This document shows, one piece after another, positions 33,196 to 41,334 of a stretch of 64,000 nucleotides of DNA. The position numbers and the translations under genes were made by a program. The notes under the pieces were generated by a model, which was not told the origin of the DNA, made no database searches, and saw only the letters and a list, made by a program, of their open reading frames with translations. The stretch's first letter is position 1, and every line of letters begins with the position of its first letter. This stretch comes from Streptomyces sp. A2-16 (lineage in GTDB: Bacteria; Actinomycetota; Actinomycetes; Streptomycetales; Streptomycetaceae), in contig NZ_CP063808.1 in NCBI RefSeq assembly GCF_018128905.1, positions 9,362,001 to 9,426,000 on the forward strand. Reading direction: 5' to 3'.

Positions 33196-33450
33196 TCACC
33201 CTCCTGCGAACGGCGGGAGCACCTCGACCGTGCCGCCGTCGGCCAGCCGTACCGTCTCATGTCCGCGGGTGCCCACGGGGTCACCGTCGACGAGGAACGA
33301 GCATCGCTGCAGGACGCGCACGAGTTCGCCGGGGTGTCGCTCGCGTGCCGCGTCCAGCGCCTCGGCGAGCGTGGCCGCGTCGAACGGCTCCTCGGCGATC
33401 CCGGCCGCGGCCTTCGCGGCGGCCCAGTAGCGCACCGTGACCTTTGGCAT
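33196..33450 (-). CDS. MoaD/ThiS-family sulfur-carrier protein
   Basis: 84 aa ubiquitin-like protein: MPKVTVRYWAAAKAAAGIAE at the start and the C-terminal LPPFAGG, whose di-Gly tail is adenylated and thiocarboxylated in this family. It could be MoaD for molybdopterin or another sulfur carrier; no MoaE or MoeB lies nearby. GAGGAAG before the ATG. The in-frame start four codons upstream is less well placed. Confidence 0.9.
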   Translation of the reverse strand: MPKVTVRYWAAAKAAAGIAEEPFDAATLAEALDAARERHPGELVRVLQRCSFLVDGDPVGTRGHETVRLADGGTVEVLPPFAGG

Positions 33451-33487
33451 CCGCTTCCTCAATCGATCGGTGGTGTACGGGGCCAGG

Positions 33488-34369
33488 CTAGCCGCCCGCT
33501 GCGACAGCCCAGTCCCCGATACGGGCCAGCAGCTCGTCGCCGGCCGCGTGCTCGGCGTGACCCATGGGCTCGATCCACAGCTCGGCGTGGCCGCCGGAAG
33601 CCTCCGCGAGCATCCGCGGGTGGTCGAGCGGGAAGTAGCCGTCGCGGTCGCCGTGCACGATCAGCAGGGGGGTGGGGGCGATCCCCGGTACCGCCTCGAC
33701 CGGGGAGAGGGGCACGGGATCCCACTCGCGGTGGTGGATGCGGGTGCGGAATCCGTAGCGGCCCACCACGCGGCCCGCGGGACGGGTTACCAGCCAGTGG
33801 AGTCTTCGCATAGGGGCCGTGCCCCGGTAGTACCAGCGAGCCGGTGCACTGACCGAGGCCACCACGTCCGCGTGCGCGCCTGTGCGCCCTTCGCGCCCCT
33901 GTCCGTCCGGACCCCCGTCCGCGCGGTACAGCGCCGCGTGCCGCAACACCACCGAACCGCCCATGGAGAAGCCGACGGTCACCACGCGCGCGTGGCCGAG
34001 TCCACGCGCCCACGCCACCGCGGCGGCCAGATCGAGCACCTCGCGGTCGCCGACCGTGGAGCGTCCGCCGGAGGCTCCGTGCCCGCGGAAGGAGAACGTG
34101 ACCACGCCGCCGTACTGCGTGAACGCCTTCACCACCCGGCGAACATGTGGGCGATCCACATCGCCGGTGAAACCGTGCGCGATCACGAACACCAGGTCAC
34201 GCGCGGATGGCCGGGAGGCGTCGTATACGAAGGAGGGCGGATCGTATACGGAATCGATCGTCACACCGTCGTCGGTGTGCAGAAACGTCCGTATAGGTGC
34301 ATGTCTGTGTGTCTCAGAGTGCGGACTTACGGTGGAACGCACCACACGACCTGCCGGATCAATGCCCAT
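33488..34369 (-). CDS. Alpha/beta hydrolase
   Basis: 293 aa with FVIAHGFTGDVDRPH (oxyanion region), the nucleophile elbow VGFSMGGSVVLRHA (G-x-S-x-G) near residue 125, LLIVHGDRDGYFP (acidic residue) and GHAEHA (His). All parts of the catalytic triad are present. Substrate unknown. The ATG at 34369 is chosen because the frame upstream runs into the divergent glnR gene. It heads the operon with MoaD and the Q-rich membrane protein. Confidence 0.85.
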   Translation of the reverse strand: MGIDPAGRVVRSTVSPHSETHRHAPIRTFLHTDDGVTIDSVYDPPSFVYDASRPSARDLVFVIAHGFTGDVDRPHVRRVVKAFTQYGGVVTFSFRGHGASGGRSTVGDREVLDLAAAVAWARGLGHARVVTVGFSMGGSVVLRHAALYRADGGPDGQGREGRTGAHADVVASVSAPARWYYRGTAPMRRLHWLVTRPAGRVVGRYGFRTRIHHREWDPVPLSPVEAVPGIAPTPLLIVHGDRDGYFPLDHPRMLAEASGGHAELWIEPMGHAEHAAGDELLARIGDWAVAAGG

Positions 34370-34487
34370 GTGGGCTATTCTCCTGGGAAGAGGACTCGGG
34401 CGACGCAGCCCCCGGGTCCTTTCGTGCTTTCGGATACCCCCGTATACGAAAGCCGTGACCTCGCGGGACCGAGGAGGAACCAGACGT

Positions 34488-35255
34488 ATGAGTTCTCTGC
34501 TGCTCCTGACCAACGCCCTCCAGCCGTCGACGGAGGTGCTGCCGGCCCTTGGCCTGCTGCTGCACAACGTGCGCGTGGCACCGGCGGAAGGCCCCGCCCT
34601 CGTCGACACCCCCGGTGCCGACGTCATCCTCATCGACGGACGCCGTGACCTGCCCCAGGTCCGCAGCCTGTGCCAGCTGCTGCGCTCGACCGGGCCCGGC
34701 TGTCCGCTCATCCTCGTCGTGACCGAGGGCGGCCTTGCCGCCGTCACCGCCGACTGGGGCATCGACGACGTCCTGCTCGACACGGCGGGCCCCGCCGAGG
34801 TGGAGGCGCGGCTGCGCCTCGCCATGGGCCGCCAGCAGATCGTCGCCGACGACTCCCCCATGGAGATCCGCAACGGCGACCTGTCGGTCGACGAGGCGAC
34901 CTACTCCGCGAAGCTCAAGGGCCGGGTCCTCGACCTCACCTTCAAGGAGTTCGAGCTCCTCAAGTACCTCGCCCAGCACCCGGGCCGCGTCTTCACGCGC
35001 GCGCAGCTGCTGCAGGAGGTCTGGGGCTACGACTACTTCGGCGGCACCCGGACCGTGGACGTGCACGTACGACGGCTGCGCGCGAAGCTCGGACCCGAGC
35101 ACGAGTCGCTGATCGGGACCGTCCGGAACGTCGGTTATCGATTCGTTACGCCCGAGAAGGGCGACCGGGTCGGCGACGAGGCGAAGGTCGCGGCGGACCG
35201 GGCAAAGCCGGAGGATGCGGACGAGAGCGCCGCTCTCGAGGACGTAGAGGCGTAG
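34488..35255 (+). CDS. glnR: GlnR, global nitrogen regulator
   Basis: 255 aa OmpR-type orphan regulator beginning MSSLLLLTNALQPSTEVLPA. This matches, from memory, S. coelicolor GlnR (SCO4159). The atypical receiver domain (residues ~1-120) keeps ILIDGRRDL around the phospho-acceptor region but is thought to work unphosphorylated. The C-terminal winged helix (LTFKEFELLKYLAQHPGRVF, GTRTVDVHVRRLRAKL) binds GTnAC-type sites of glnA, amtB, nirB and others. GAGGAGG precedes the ATG. Divergent from the hydrolase gene. Confidence 0.95.
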   Translation: MSSLLLLTNALQPSTEVLPALGLLLHNVRVAPAEGPALVDTPGADVILIDGRRDLPQVRSLCQLLRSTGPGCPLILVVTEGGLAAVTADWGIDDVLLDTAGPAEVEARLRLAMGRQQIVADDSPMEIRNGDLSVDEATYSAKLKGRVLDLTFKEFELLKYLAQHPGRVFTRAQLLQEVWGYDYFGGTRTVDVHVRRLRAKLGPEHESLIGTVRNVGYRFVTPEKGDRVGDEAKVAADRAKPEDADESAALEDVEA

Positions 35256-35374
35256 CGGGTCCCGCGCATGGGCAGAGCTCCGGCACCGACGCACGCCCGC
35301 CAGCCCCTCGGCGGGGGTACCGGGACCTGCTTCACGCCCTGCCCAGGGCGGGTCCATCCGCGTAGACTCCGCGC

Positions 35375-36397
35375 GTGGCCAAGGTAACCAGGGATGACGT
35401 GGCGCGGCTGGCGGGAACGTCCACCGCCGTAGTCAGCTATGTCATCAACAACGGACCCCGGCCGGTTGCCCCGGCCACGCGCGAGCGTGTCCTCGCCGCG
35501 ATCAAGGAGCTGGGGTACCGGCCCGACCGGGTCGCCCAGGCGATGGCGTCCCGGCGCACGGATCTCATAGGCCTGATCGTGCCGGACGCGCGCCAGCCGT
35601 TCTTCGCGGAGATGGCGCACGCGGTCGAACAGGCCGCGTCCGAGCGCGGGAAGATGGTGCTCGTCGGGAACTCCGACTACATCGGCGAGCGCGAGGTCCA
35701 CTATCTGCGGGCGTTCCTCGGAATGCGGGTCTCCGGGCTGATCCTGGTCTCGCACGCGCTGAACGACAACGCCGCCGCCGAGATCGACGCATGGGACGCC
35801 CGGGTCGTGCTGCTGCACGAGCGGCCGGAGGCCATCGACGACGTCGCCGTCGTCCTCGACGACGTCACCGGCGCGAAGATCGCCGTGGAACACCTGCTGG
35901 GGCACGGCTACCCCTACGTCGCCTGTATGGGCGGCACGGCCGACACCCCCTCCGTCGGCGACCCGGTCTCCGACCATGTCGAGGGCTGGCGCCAGGCCAT
36001 GCGGGAGGCCGGGCTGCCCACCGAGGGACGGCTCTTCGAGGCGCCGTACAACCGCTACGACGCGTATCAGGTGGCGCTCGGGCTGCTCGCCGGACCCGAT
36101 CGCCCGCCGGCCGTGTTCTGCTCCACCGACGACCAGGCGATCGGCCTGCTGCGGGCCGCGCGCGAGCTGCGTATCGACGTGCCGGGCGAGCTGGCGGTCA
36201 TCGGGTTCGACGACATCAAGGAAGCCGCGCTCGCGGATCCGCCGATGACGACCATCGCCTCGGACCGGTCGGCGATGGCCAGGGCCGCGGTGGACCTGGT
36301 CCTGGACGACGGACTCCGGGTCGCCGGGTCCCGCCGCGAGCGCCTGAAGGTGTTCCCGTCCCGCCTGGTCGTACGGCGGTCCTGCGGGTGCGAGTGA
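35375..36397 (+). CDS. LacI-family transcriptional regulator
   Basis: 340 aa from GTG. The N-terminal LacI helix-turn-helix VTRDDVARLAGTSTAVVSYV is followed by hinge sequence LGYRPDRVAQAMASRRTDL and a periplasmic-binding-protein-like sensor domain (VPDARQPFFAEM, VFCSTDDQAIGLLRAA, VIGFDDIKEAALADPP). The effector is unknown. It ends with RRSCGCE, a small Cys pair seen in several Streptomyces LacI members. It stands alone between glnR and the protease. Confidence 0.9.
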   Translation: MAKVTRDDVARLAGTSTAVVSYVINNGPRPVAPATRERVLAAIKELGYRPDRVAQAMASRRTDLIGLIVPDARQPFFAEMAHAVEQAASERGKMVLVGNSDYIGEREVHYLRAFLGMRVSGLILVSHALNDNAAAEIDAWDARVVLLHERPEAIDDVAVVLDDVTGAKIAVEHLLGHGYPYVACMGGTADTPSVGDPVSDHVEGWRQAMREAGLPTEGRLFEAPYNRYDAYQVALGLLAGPDRPPAVFCSTDDQAIGLLRAARELRIDVPGELAVIGFDDIKEAALADPPMTTIASDRSAMARAAVDLVLDDGLRVAGSRRERLKVFPSRLVVRRSCGCE

Positions 36398-36478
36398 GTT
36401 CTCTGAAGAACTCCTGAGAGCGCCGGGACCACACCCAGCGACGGCCTTATATCGGGCATACGAGGTTCTGCCGGGCTT

Positions 36479-36507
36479 CTCAGGAAGCACTCAGGGAGCT
36501 CTCATGG
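36479..36507 (+). promoter_or_regulatory. Three 11-bp-spaced direct repeats upstream of the HtrA-like protease
   Basis: CTCAGGAAG (36479), CTCAGGGAG (36490) and CTCATGG (36501) repeat every 11 bp, one helical turn, immediately ahead of the protease start at 36529. OmpR/PhoB-type regulators bind such direct repeats, and an OmpR-type regulator is encoded 1.5 kb downstream. Confidence 0.5.
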
Positions 36508-36528
36508 TCGCGGGACAAGCTGAGTGTC

Positions 36529-37707
36529 ATGACCGAGAGCTTCCGCCGCGACGGCGAGTACGAGCAGTACGACAACCCCCACCAGGGCGCCCAGCAGCAG
36601 CACGCTTCGTCGCCCGTGAACCCCGAGTGGCCGCCCCCGCCGGCCCAGCCGCCCGTGACACCGGTCCAGCAGCCGGCCGCCGAGCCCCACGCCGGGTGGC
36701 CGGGGCAGCAGCAGGCTCAGCCCACCCCCTTCGCCTCCGGCGGCGCCGGTTCGTACGGCGGTGACGGGGGCGGCGGAACCGCTCTCCTCACCGCGCCCCC
36801 CGTGGAGCCCGGAGCGCCCGCGCCGGCTCCGAAGAGGCGCACCCGCGGCCCCCTCGCCCTCCTCGCCGCCGTCGCGATCGTCGCCGCGGCGATAGGAGGC
36901 GGCACCGCCTACGGCATCCAGGAGCTGGCCGGCAACGACACGGTCGCCTCCAGCAGCACCAGCACCAACGTGGTGCCGTCCTCCGCCAAGGGCACGGTCG
37001 CCGGGGTCGCCAAGGCGGTGAGCCCGAGCATCGTGGAGATCAACGCCACCTCCAACGCCGGGGAGTCCACCGGTTCCGGCGTGATCATCACCAGTGACGG
37101 CGAGATCATCACCAACAACCACGTCATCTCCGGCGCCGACTCCATCAAGGTGAGCACCAGCGACGGCAAGACCTACACCGCGAAGGTCGTCGGCACCGAC
37201 AGCAAGAAGGACCTCGCCCTGATCAAGCTGGAGAACGCCTCCGGCCTCAGCGTGGCCACCCTCGGCAACTCCGACGGCGTCCAGGTCGGCGACCAGGTCG
37301 TGGCGATCGGCTCCCCCGAGGGCCTGACCGGCACCGTCACCAGCGGCATCGTCTCCGCCCTCAACCGTGACGTCACCGTCTCGACGGACGAGAGCCAGGG
37401 ACAAGGGCAGGGACAGGGTGGCGGCGGACAGTGGCCGTTCGAGTTCGGCGGCCAGCAGTTCAACGGCGACACCGGCTCGTCCACGACGACGTACAAGGCG
37501 ATCCAGACGGACGCGTCCTTGAACCCGGGCAACTCCGGCGGCGCGCTGATCGACATGAACGGCAACATCATCGGCATCAACTCGGCGATGTACTCGGCCA
37601 GTTCGGACTCCTCGACGGCCGGCAGCGCGGGCCTCGGCTTCTCCATCCCGATCAACACCGTCAAGTCGGACCTGGCCACCCTGCGGGCCGGCGGCGCCGA
37701 CAACTGA
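36529..37707 (+). CDS. Membrane-anchored trypsin-like (HtrA/DegP-type) serine protease without PDZ
   Basis: 392 aa. A Gln/Pro-rich cytoplasmic N-terminus (~110 residues) precedes one membrane helix (GPLALLAAVAIVAAAIGGGTAYG). The extracellular protease domain has the triad His in TNNHVISGA, Asp in KKDLALIKL and Ser in NPGNSGGALID. A Gln/Gly insert (QGQGQGQGGGGQ) lies between strands. The protein ends right after the protease domain (VKSDLATLRAGGADN), so the PDZ domain usual in HtrA is absent. It is probably a surface quality-control protease controlled by the adjacent two-component system. Confidence 0.9.
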   Translation: MTESFRRDGEYEQYDNPHQGAQQQHASSPVNPEWPPPPAQPPVTPVQQPAAEPHAGWPGQQQAQPTPFASGGAGSYGGDGGGGTALLTAPPVEPGAPAPAPKRRTRGPLALLAAVAIVAAAIGGGTAYGIQELAGNDTVASSSTSTNVVPSSAKGTVAGVAKAVSPSIVEINATSNAGESTGSGVIITSDGEIITNNHVISGADSIKVSTSDGKTYTAKVVGTDSKKDLALIKLENASGLSVATLGNSDGVQVGDQVVAIGSPEGLTGTVTSGIVSALNRDVTVSTDESQGQGQGQGGGGQWPFEFGGQQFNGDTGSSTTTYKAIQTDASLNPGNSGGALIDMNGNIIGINSAMYSASSDSSTAGSAGLGFSIPINTVKSDLATLRAGGADN

Positions 37708-37737
37708 CACCTCCCGGACCGTCGTAAGGAGTACGCC

Positions 37738-37917
37738 ATGATCGAGCAGGTTTCGCACACGGTGGCCGGTACCGACCCGGCCGGGTTCGCCCTGGCCCTT
37801 GAGGTGGCGTACGCACTGCACGCCCCGGTGCCCCGGGCGCCCGAGGTGGCGTCCACGGCGGTGGCCCGCCGCGGGGCCGGCGCCGCCCGCAGCCGCCGCC
37901 GTACCGTACGCGGCTGA
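37738..37917 (+). CDS. Small basic protein (59 aa) between protease and two-component genes
   Basis: The frame opens with ATG after a clear AAGGAG and reads MIEQVSHTVAGTDPAGFALA on to a basic C-terminus (RSRRRTVRG). Codon use is Streptomyces-like throughout. It starts 30 bp after the protease stop, so it is probably co-transcribed. No homologue recalled with a function. It could be an adaptor or small regulator of the protease or kinase. Confidence 0.6.
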   Translation: MIEQVSHTVAGTDPAGFALALEVAYALHAPVPRAPEVASTAVARRGAGAARSRRRTVRG

Positions 37918-38023
37918 CGCCCTGAGCACGACCTTCAGCGCCGGCAGGGAACCGTGCGAGGCTGAAAGCGTTCACTACCCTCAGTCCCGTGTCGTTCCCA
38001 TCGCACCCGAGGAATCAGCAGCC

Positions 38024-38761
38024 ATGAGCCCCGCCGAAGGCGACCGTGACCCCCAGCGCATTCTGATCGTCGACGACGAGCCGGCGGTGCGCGAAGCACT
38101 CCAGCGCAGTCTCGCCTTCGAGGGCTACGACACGGAGGTCGCCGTGGACGGCGCCGACGCACTCGACAAGGCGACCGCCTACCAGCCGGACCTGGTCGTC
38201 CTCGACATCCAGATGCCCCGCATGGACGGACTCACGGCCGCCCGCCGGATCCGGGGCGCCGGTGACACCACGCCCATCCTCATGCTGACCGCCCGCGACA
38301 CGGTCGGCGACCGGGTCACCGGGCTCGACGCGGGCGCCGACGACTACCTGGTCAAGCCGTTCGAGCTGGACGAGCTGTTCGCCCGGGTGCGTGCGCTGCT
38401 GCGGCGCAGCTCGTACGCGGCGGCGGCCGGGGCGGCGGCCGCCGTGGACGACGAGGCGCTCACCTTCGCGGACCTGCGGATGGATCTCGCGACACGGGAG
38501 GTGACCCGGGCGGGGCGGCCGGTGGAGCTGACCCGTACCGAGTTCACGCTCCTCGAGATGTTCATGGCCCACCCGCGCCAGGTCCTCACCCGCGAGCAGA
38601 TCCTGAAGGCGGTGTGGGGCTTCGACTTCGAGCCCTCCTCCAACTCCCTGGACGTCTACGTCATGTACCTGCGCCGCAAGACGGAGGCGGGCGGCGAGCC
38701 GCGGCTCGTGCACACGGTGCGGGGCGTGGGGTATGTGCTCCGGCAGGGCGGGGCGGAGTGA
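38024..38761 (+). CDS. OmpR-family response regulator (MprA-like)
   Basis: 245 aa. The receiver domain has ILIVDDEPAVREAL, the phospho-acceptor Asp in LVVLDIQMPRMDG, the Thr/Ala switch region and Lys in DDYLVKPFE. The C-terminal winged helix has LTRTEFTLLEMFMAHPRQVL and SSNSLDVYVMYLRRKTE. The TGA overlaps the GTG of the kinase gene (GTGA), the usual coupling for such pairs. It is the likely binder of the direct repeats before the protease. Confidence 0.92.
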   Translation: MSPAEGDRDPQRILIVDDEPAVREALQRSLAFEGYDTEVAVDGADALDKATAYQPDLVVLDIQMPRMDGLTAARRIRGAGDTTPILMLTARDTVGDRVTGLDAGADDYLVKPFELDELFARVRALLRRSSYAAAAGAAAAVDDEALTFADLRMDLATREVTRAGRPVELTRTEFTLLEMFMAHPRQVLTREQILKAVWGFDFEPSSNSLDVYVMYLRRKTEAGGEPRLVHTVRGVGYVLRQGGAE

Positions 38762-40239
38762 ACAGGGTCGTACGGCGGTTCCGCACGCTCTCCATCCGGG
38801 CGCGGCTGTCGATGCTGGTCGCGGCGGCCGTGGCCTTCGCGGTGGCGGCAGTCTCGGTGACGTGCTGGTTCATCGTGCAGGGGAAGCTGTACGACCAGGT
38901 CGACGCCGATCTCAAGGGGATGCAGCAGCCACAGCGGTACGACCAGGTCGTGGGACTCCTCAGCAGCTGCCCTCAGGCCCCCCAGACCGACCGGACCTAC
39001 CGGGCCGGCACCAATGACCTCGGGACCAGGAACGCCTACATCCAGCTGGTCAAGTCGAACGGCAAGGCCTGTGTCTCGGCGACCTCGGCGGGAACGGTGA
39101 AGGTCACCGGCGCCGACAAGGAGGTCATCAAGAACGCCTCCCTCACCGGCGAGAGCATCATCCGCAACGGCACCGACGGCGACGGCCAGGCCGTGCGCGT
39201 GCTCACCATGCCCCTGCTCGTCCAGGGCCCGAACAGTCCGCCCCAGATGTACCCCGCCACCGCCCTCAGCATCGCCGTCTCCCTCAAGGGCACCCAGTCC
39301 ACACTGAACGATCTCGCCCTCATCCTGCTCCTGGTCTCCGGCGTAGGCGTCCTCGGTGCCGGGGCCGCCGGGCTCGCCGTCGCCCGGGCGGGGCTGCGGC
39401 CCGTCGACAAGCTCACCGAGGCCGTCGAGCATGTCGCGCGCACCGAGGACCTCGGCATCCGCATCCCCGTCGAGGAGGACGCCGAGGACGAGGTGGCCCG
39501 GCTGTCCCGGTCGTTCAACTCGATGACCTCCTCCCTCGCCAACTCCCGCGAGCTCCAGCAGCAGCTGATCGCGGACGCGGGGCACGAGCTGCGCACCCCC
39601 CTCACCTCCCTCCGCACGAACATCGAGCTCCTCACCCGGAGCGAGGAGACCGGCCGCCCCATCCCCGAGGCCGACCGCAAGGCACTGCTCGCCTCCGTGA
39701 AGGCGCAGATGACCGAACTGGCCGCTCTCATCGGCGACTTGCAGGAGCTGTCGCGGTCGGAGGGCCAGCGCGGGGAGCGGGTGCAGGTGGTGTCCCTGGA
39801 GGACACCGTGCAGTCGGCCCTGCGCCGGGCCCGGCTGCGGGGCCCGGAGCTGACCATCGACGCCTCGCTGGAGCCCTGGTACACCCGCGGGGAACCGGCC
39901 GCTCTGGAGCGCGCCGTGGTCAACATCCTCGACAACGCAGTGAAGTTCAGCCCCGAAGGCGGCACCGTCGAGGTGCGGCTCAGCGGCGGTGTGCTGACCG
40001 TCCGGGACCACGGCCCCGGTATCCCCGCCGAGGAACTCCCGTACGTCTTCGACCGCTTCTGGCGCTCCCCCGGCGCCCGCGCCCTGCCCGGCTCCGGTCT
40101 CGGCCTGTCCATCGTGGCCCGTACGGTCCAGCAGGCCGGCGGCGAGGTCGCCCTCGGCCACGCGGAGGGCGGCGGCACCGTCGCGACGGTACGACTGCCG
40201 GGGGCGCCGACTCCGCCGCCGGAGACACCGACGCCGTAG
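38758..40239 (+). CDS. Sensor histidine kinase (MprB-like)
   Basis: 493 aa from GTG, overlapping the regulator stop by 4 bp. Two membrane helices (AVAFAVAAVSVTCWFIV and LILLLVSGVGVLGAGAAGLAVA) bracket an extracellular sensor of ~140 residues with two Cys. HAMP, then the H-box DAGHELRTPLTSLRTN, N-box NILDNAVKFSP, and G-boxes DHGPGI and GSGLGLSI. A Pro-rich tail ends the protein. It presumably senses envelope stress and controls the upstream protease gene. Confidence 0.92.
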   Translation: MNRVVRRFRTLSIRARLSMLVAAAVAFAVAAVSVTCWFIVQGKLYDQVDADLKGMQQPQRYDQVVGLLSSCPQAPQTDRTYRAGTNDLGTRNAYIQLVKSNGKACVSATSAGTVKVTGADKEVIKNASLTGESIIRNGTDGDGQAVRVLTMPLLVQGPNSPPQMYPATALSIAVSLKGTQSTLNDLALILLLVSGVGVLGAGAAGLAVARAGLRPVDKLTEAVEHVARTEDLGIRIPVEEDAEDEVARLSRSFNSMTSSLANSRELQQQLIADAGHELRTPLTSLRTNIELLTRSEETGRPIPEADRKALLASVKAQMTELAALIGDLQELSRSEGQRGERVQVVSLEDTVQSALRRARLRGPELTIDASLEPWYTRGEPAALERAVVNILDNAVKFSPEGGTVEVRLSGGVLTVRDHGPGIPAEELPYVFDRFWRSPGARALPGSGLGLSIVARTVQQAGGEVALGHAEGGGTVATVRLPGAPTPPPETPTP

Positions 40240-40397
40240 AACGGGCAAAGACTGACAACAGGACACCGCTTTCTGTCAATGTCCTGTCATCCCTCACGCG
40301 ATTTCGACCCTACTCGCGGGTTCTCTGCAATCTTCCAGGGCTGTCAGACAGGTGCCCCACGCATCTGTGCTCAGCACTCGGGAGTGAGCCAACCCCC

Positions 40398-41255
40398 ATG
40401 CGACTCATCCGTACGTCAACTCTGAGAAAAACAGCCCTCGTTGCCGCCTCCACCGCCCTCGCGCTGGCCGGTGTGCTGGCCGGCTCGGGGGCCGCGCAGG
40501 CCGCCGGTCCCGGCGGGGCCCAGAACGTCCGGGGCGTGGACCCCGGGAACACCGACGTCATGCTGGACCGGCTGTGCGCCCAGGAGGGCAGCCTGACCGG
40601 TGTCTACGGCGCGCTCAACGTCGACACCGGCGAGTTCAAGACGCAGGACGAGTACCTGCGGGACGTCGTCGGGCTGTGGGTGCCCGCCGGGCCGTGGGAG
40701 CTGTTCCGCGGCTGGTGCGGGTACGCACAGGCCTCCACCTGGTCGGTGAAGGGCGAGCCCGTCCGCACCTCCGAGTGGACCGGCAACCACGGCACGACCG
40801 AGGACAAGGTGACCTTCGTCAGCGGGTACAGCACCAAGACCTTCGCCAAGAAGAGCGTCGGCGCCAACATCAGCCTCTCGCTGGCCAAGAGCATCTTCTC
40901 CGGCACCGTGGGCGGCAGCGCCGGCTACGAGTGGGGCTGGGAGAAGACCTCGTCCTTCGAGCGGCGCAGCGAGAAGTCGATACCGCCGTGCACCCAGGTG
41001 GCGACCACCTGGACGCCGTACCAGCGGGTGGTCCGGGTGAACCCGGTGTTCTACGTCGAGGACTACCAGTGGAACAAGGGCGACGGCGAGGTCACCGCGC
41101 ACACCTGGCGTGGCCGGGACGCGAGCTGGAAGACGATCTACTCGTACGGCTACTACATCGACGGCATCTCCGACAAGCTCCTGCCCAACGGCCAGCCGGA
41201 CGGCCGTGAGGACAAGTGGCAGGAGAATCTCGACCCGAAGTCCTGCGCCAAGTAG
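40398..41255 (+). CDS. Secreted protein, candidate aerolysin-type beta-pore-forming toxin
   Basis: 285 aa with a clear Sec signal peptide (AALVA-type core LVAASTALALAGVLAG, cleavage near AAQA-AG at about 35). The mature protein has four Cys and a stretch (residues ~150-230) of alternating Ser/Thr/Gly-rich strands: SVGANISLSLAKSIFSG, TVGGSAGYEWGWEKTSSFE, then SIPPCTQVATTW. A Ser/Thr-rich amphipathic hairpin followed by a 'PP-x-T-x-V' strand is the pattern of aerolysin/ETX-MTX2 pore modules. That assignment is by pattern only. It sits next to a pectinolytic gene in an accessory segment. Confidence 0.6.
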   Translation: MRLIRTSTLRKTALVAASTALALAGVLAGSGAAQAAGPGGAQNVRGVDPGNTDVMLDRLCAQEGSLTGVYGALNVDTGEFKTQDEYLRDVVGLWVPAGPWELFRGWCGYAQASTWSVKGEPVRTSEWTGNHGTTEDKVTFVSGYSTKTFAKKSVGANISLSLAKSIFSGTVGGSAGYEWGWEKTSSFERRSEKSIPPCTQVATTWTPYQRVVRVNPVFYVEDYQWNKGDGEVTAHTWRGRDASWKTIYSYGYYIDGISDKLLPNGQPDGREDKWQENLDPKSCAK

Positions 41256-41276
41256 GCGAGTTCGGGCGGCAACCAT

Positions 41277-41321
41277 CCGTGCGGGGGCGGCGACTGCACT
41301 GCGGTCCCTACCCCCGCACGG
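41277..41321 (+). terminator. Perfect 11-bp hairpin after the secreted protein gene
   Basis: CCGTGCGGGGG (41277-41287) pairs with CCCCCGCACGG (41311-41321) across a 23-nt loop. It ends 14 bp before the pectate lyase start. No T-tract. It may end the upstream transcript or lie in the leader of the lyase mRNA. Confidence 0.6.
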
Positions 41322-41334
41322 AACGGATGACCTC

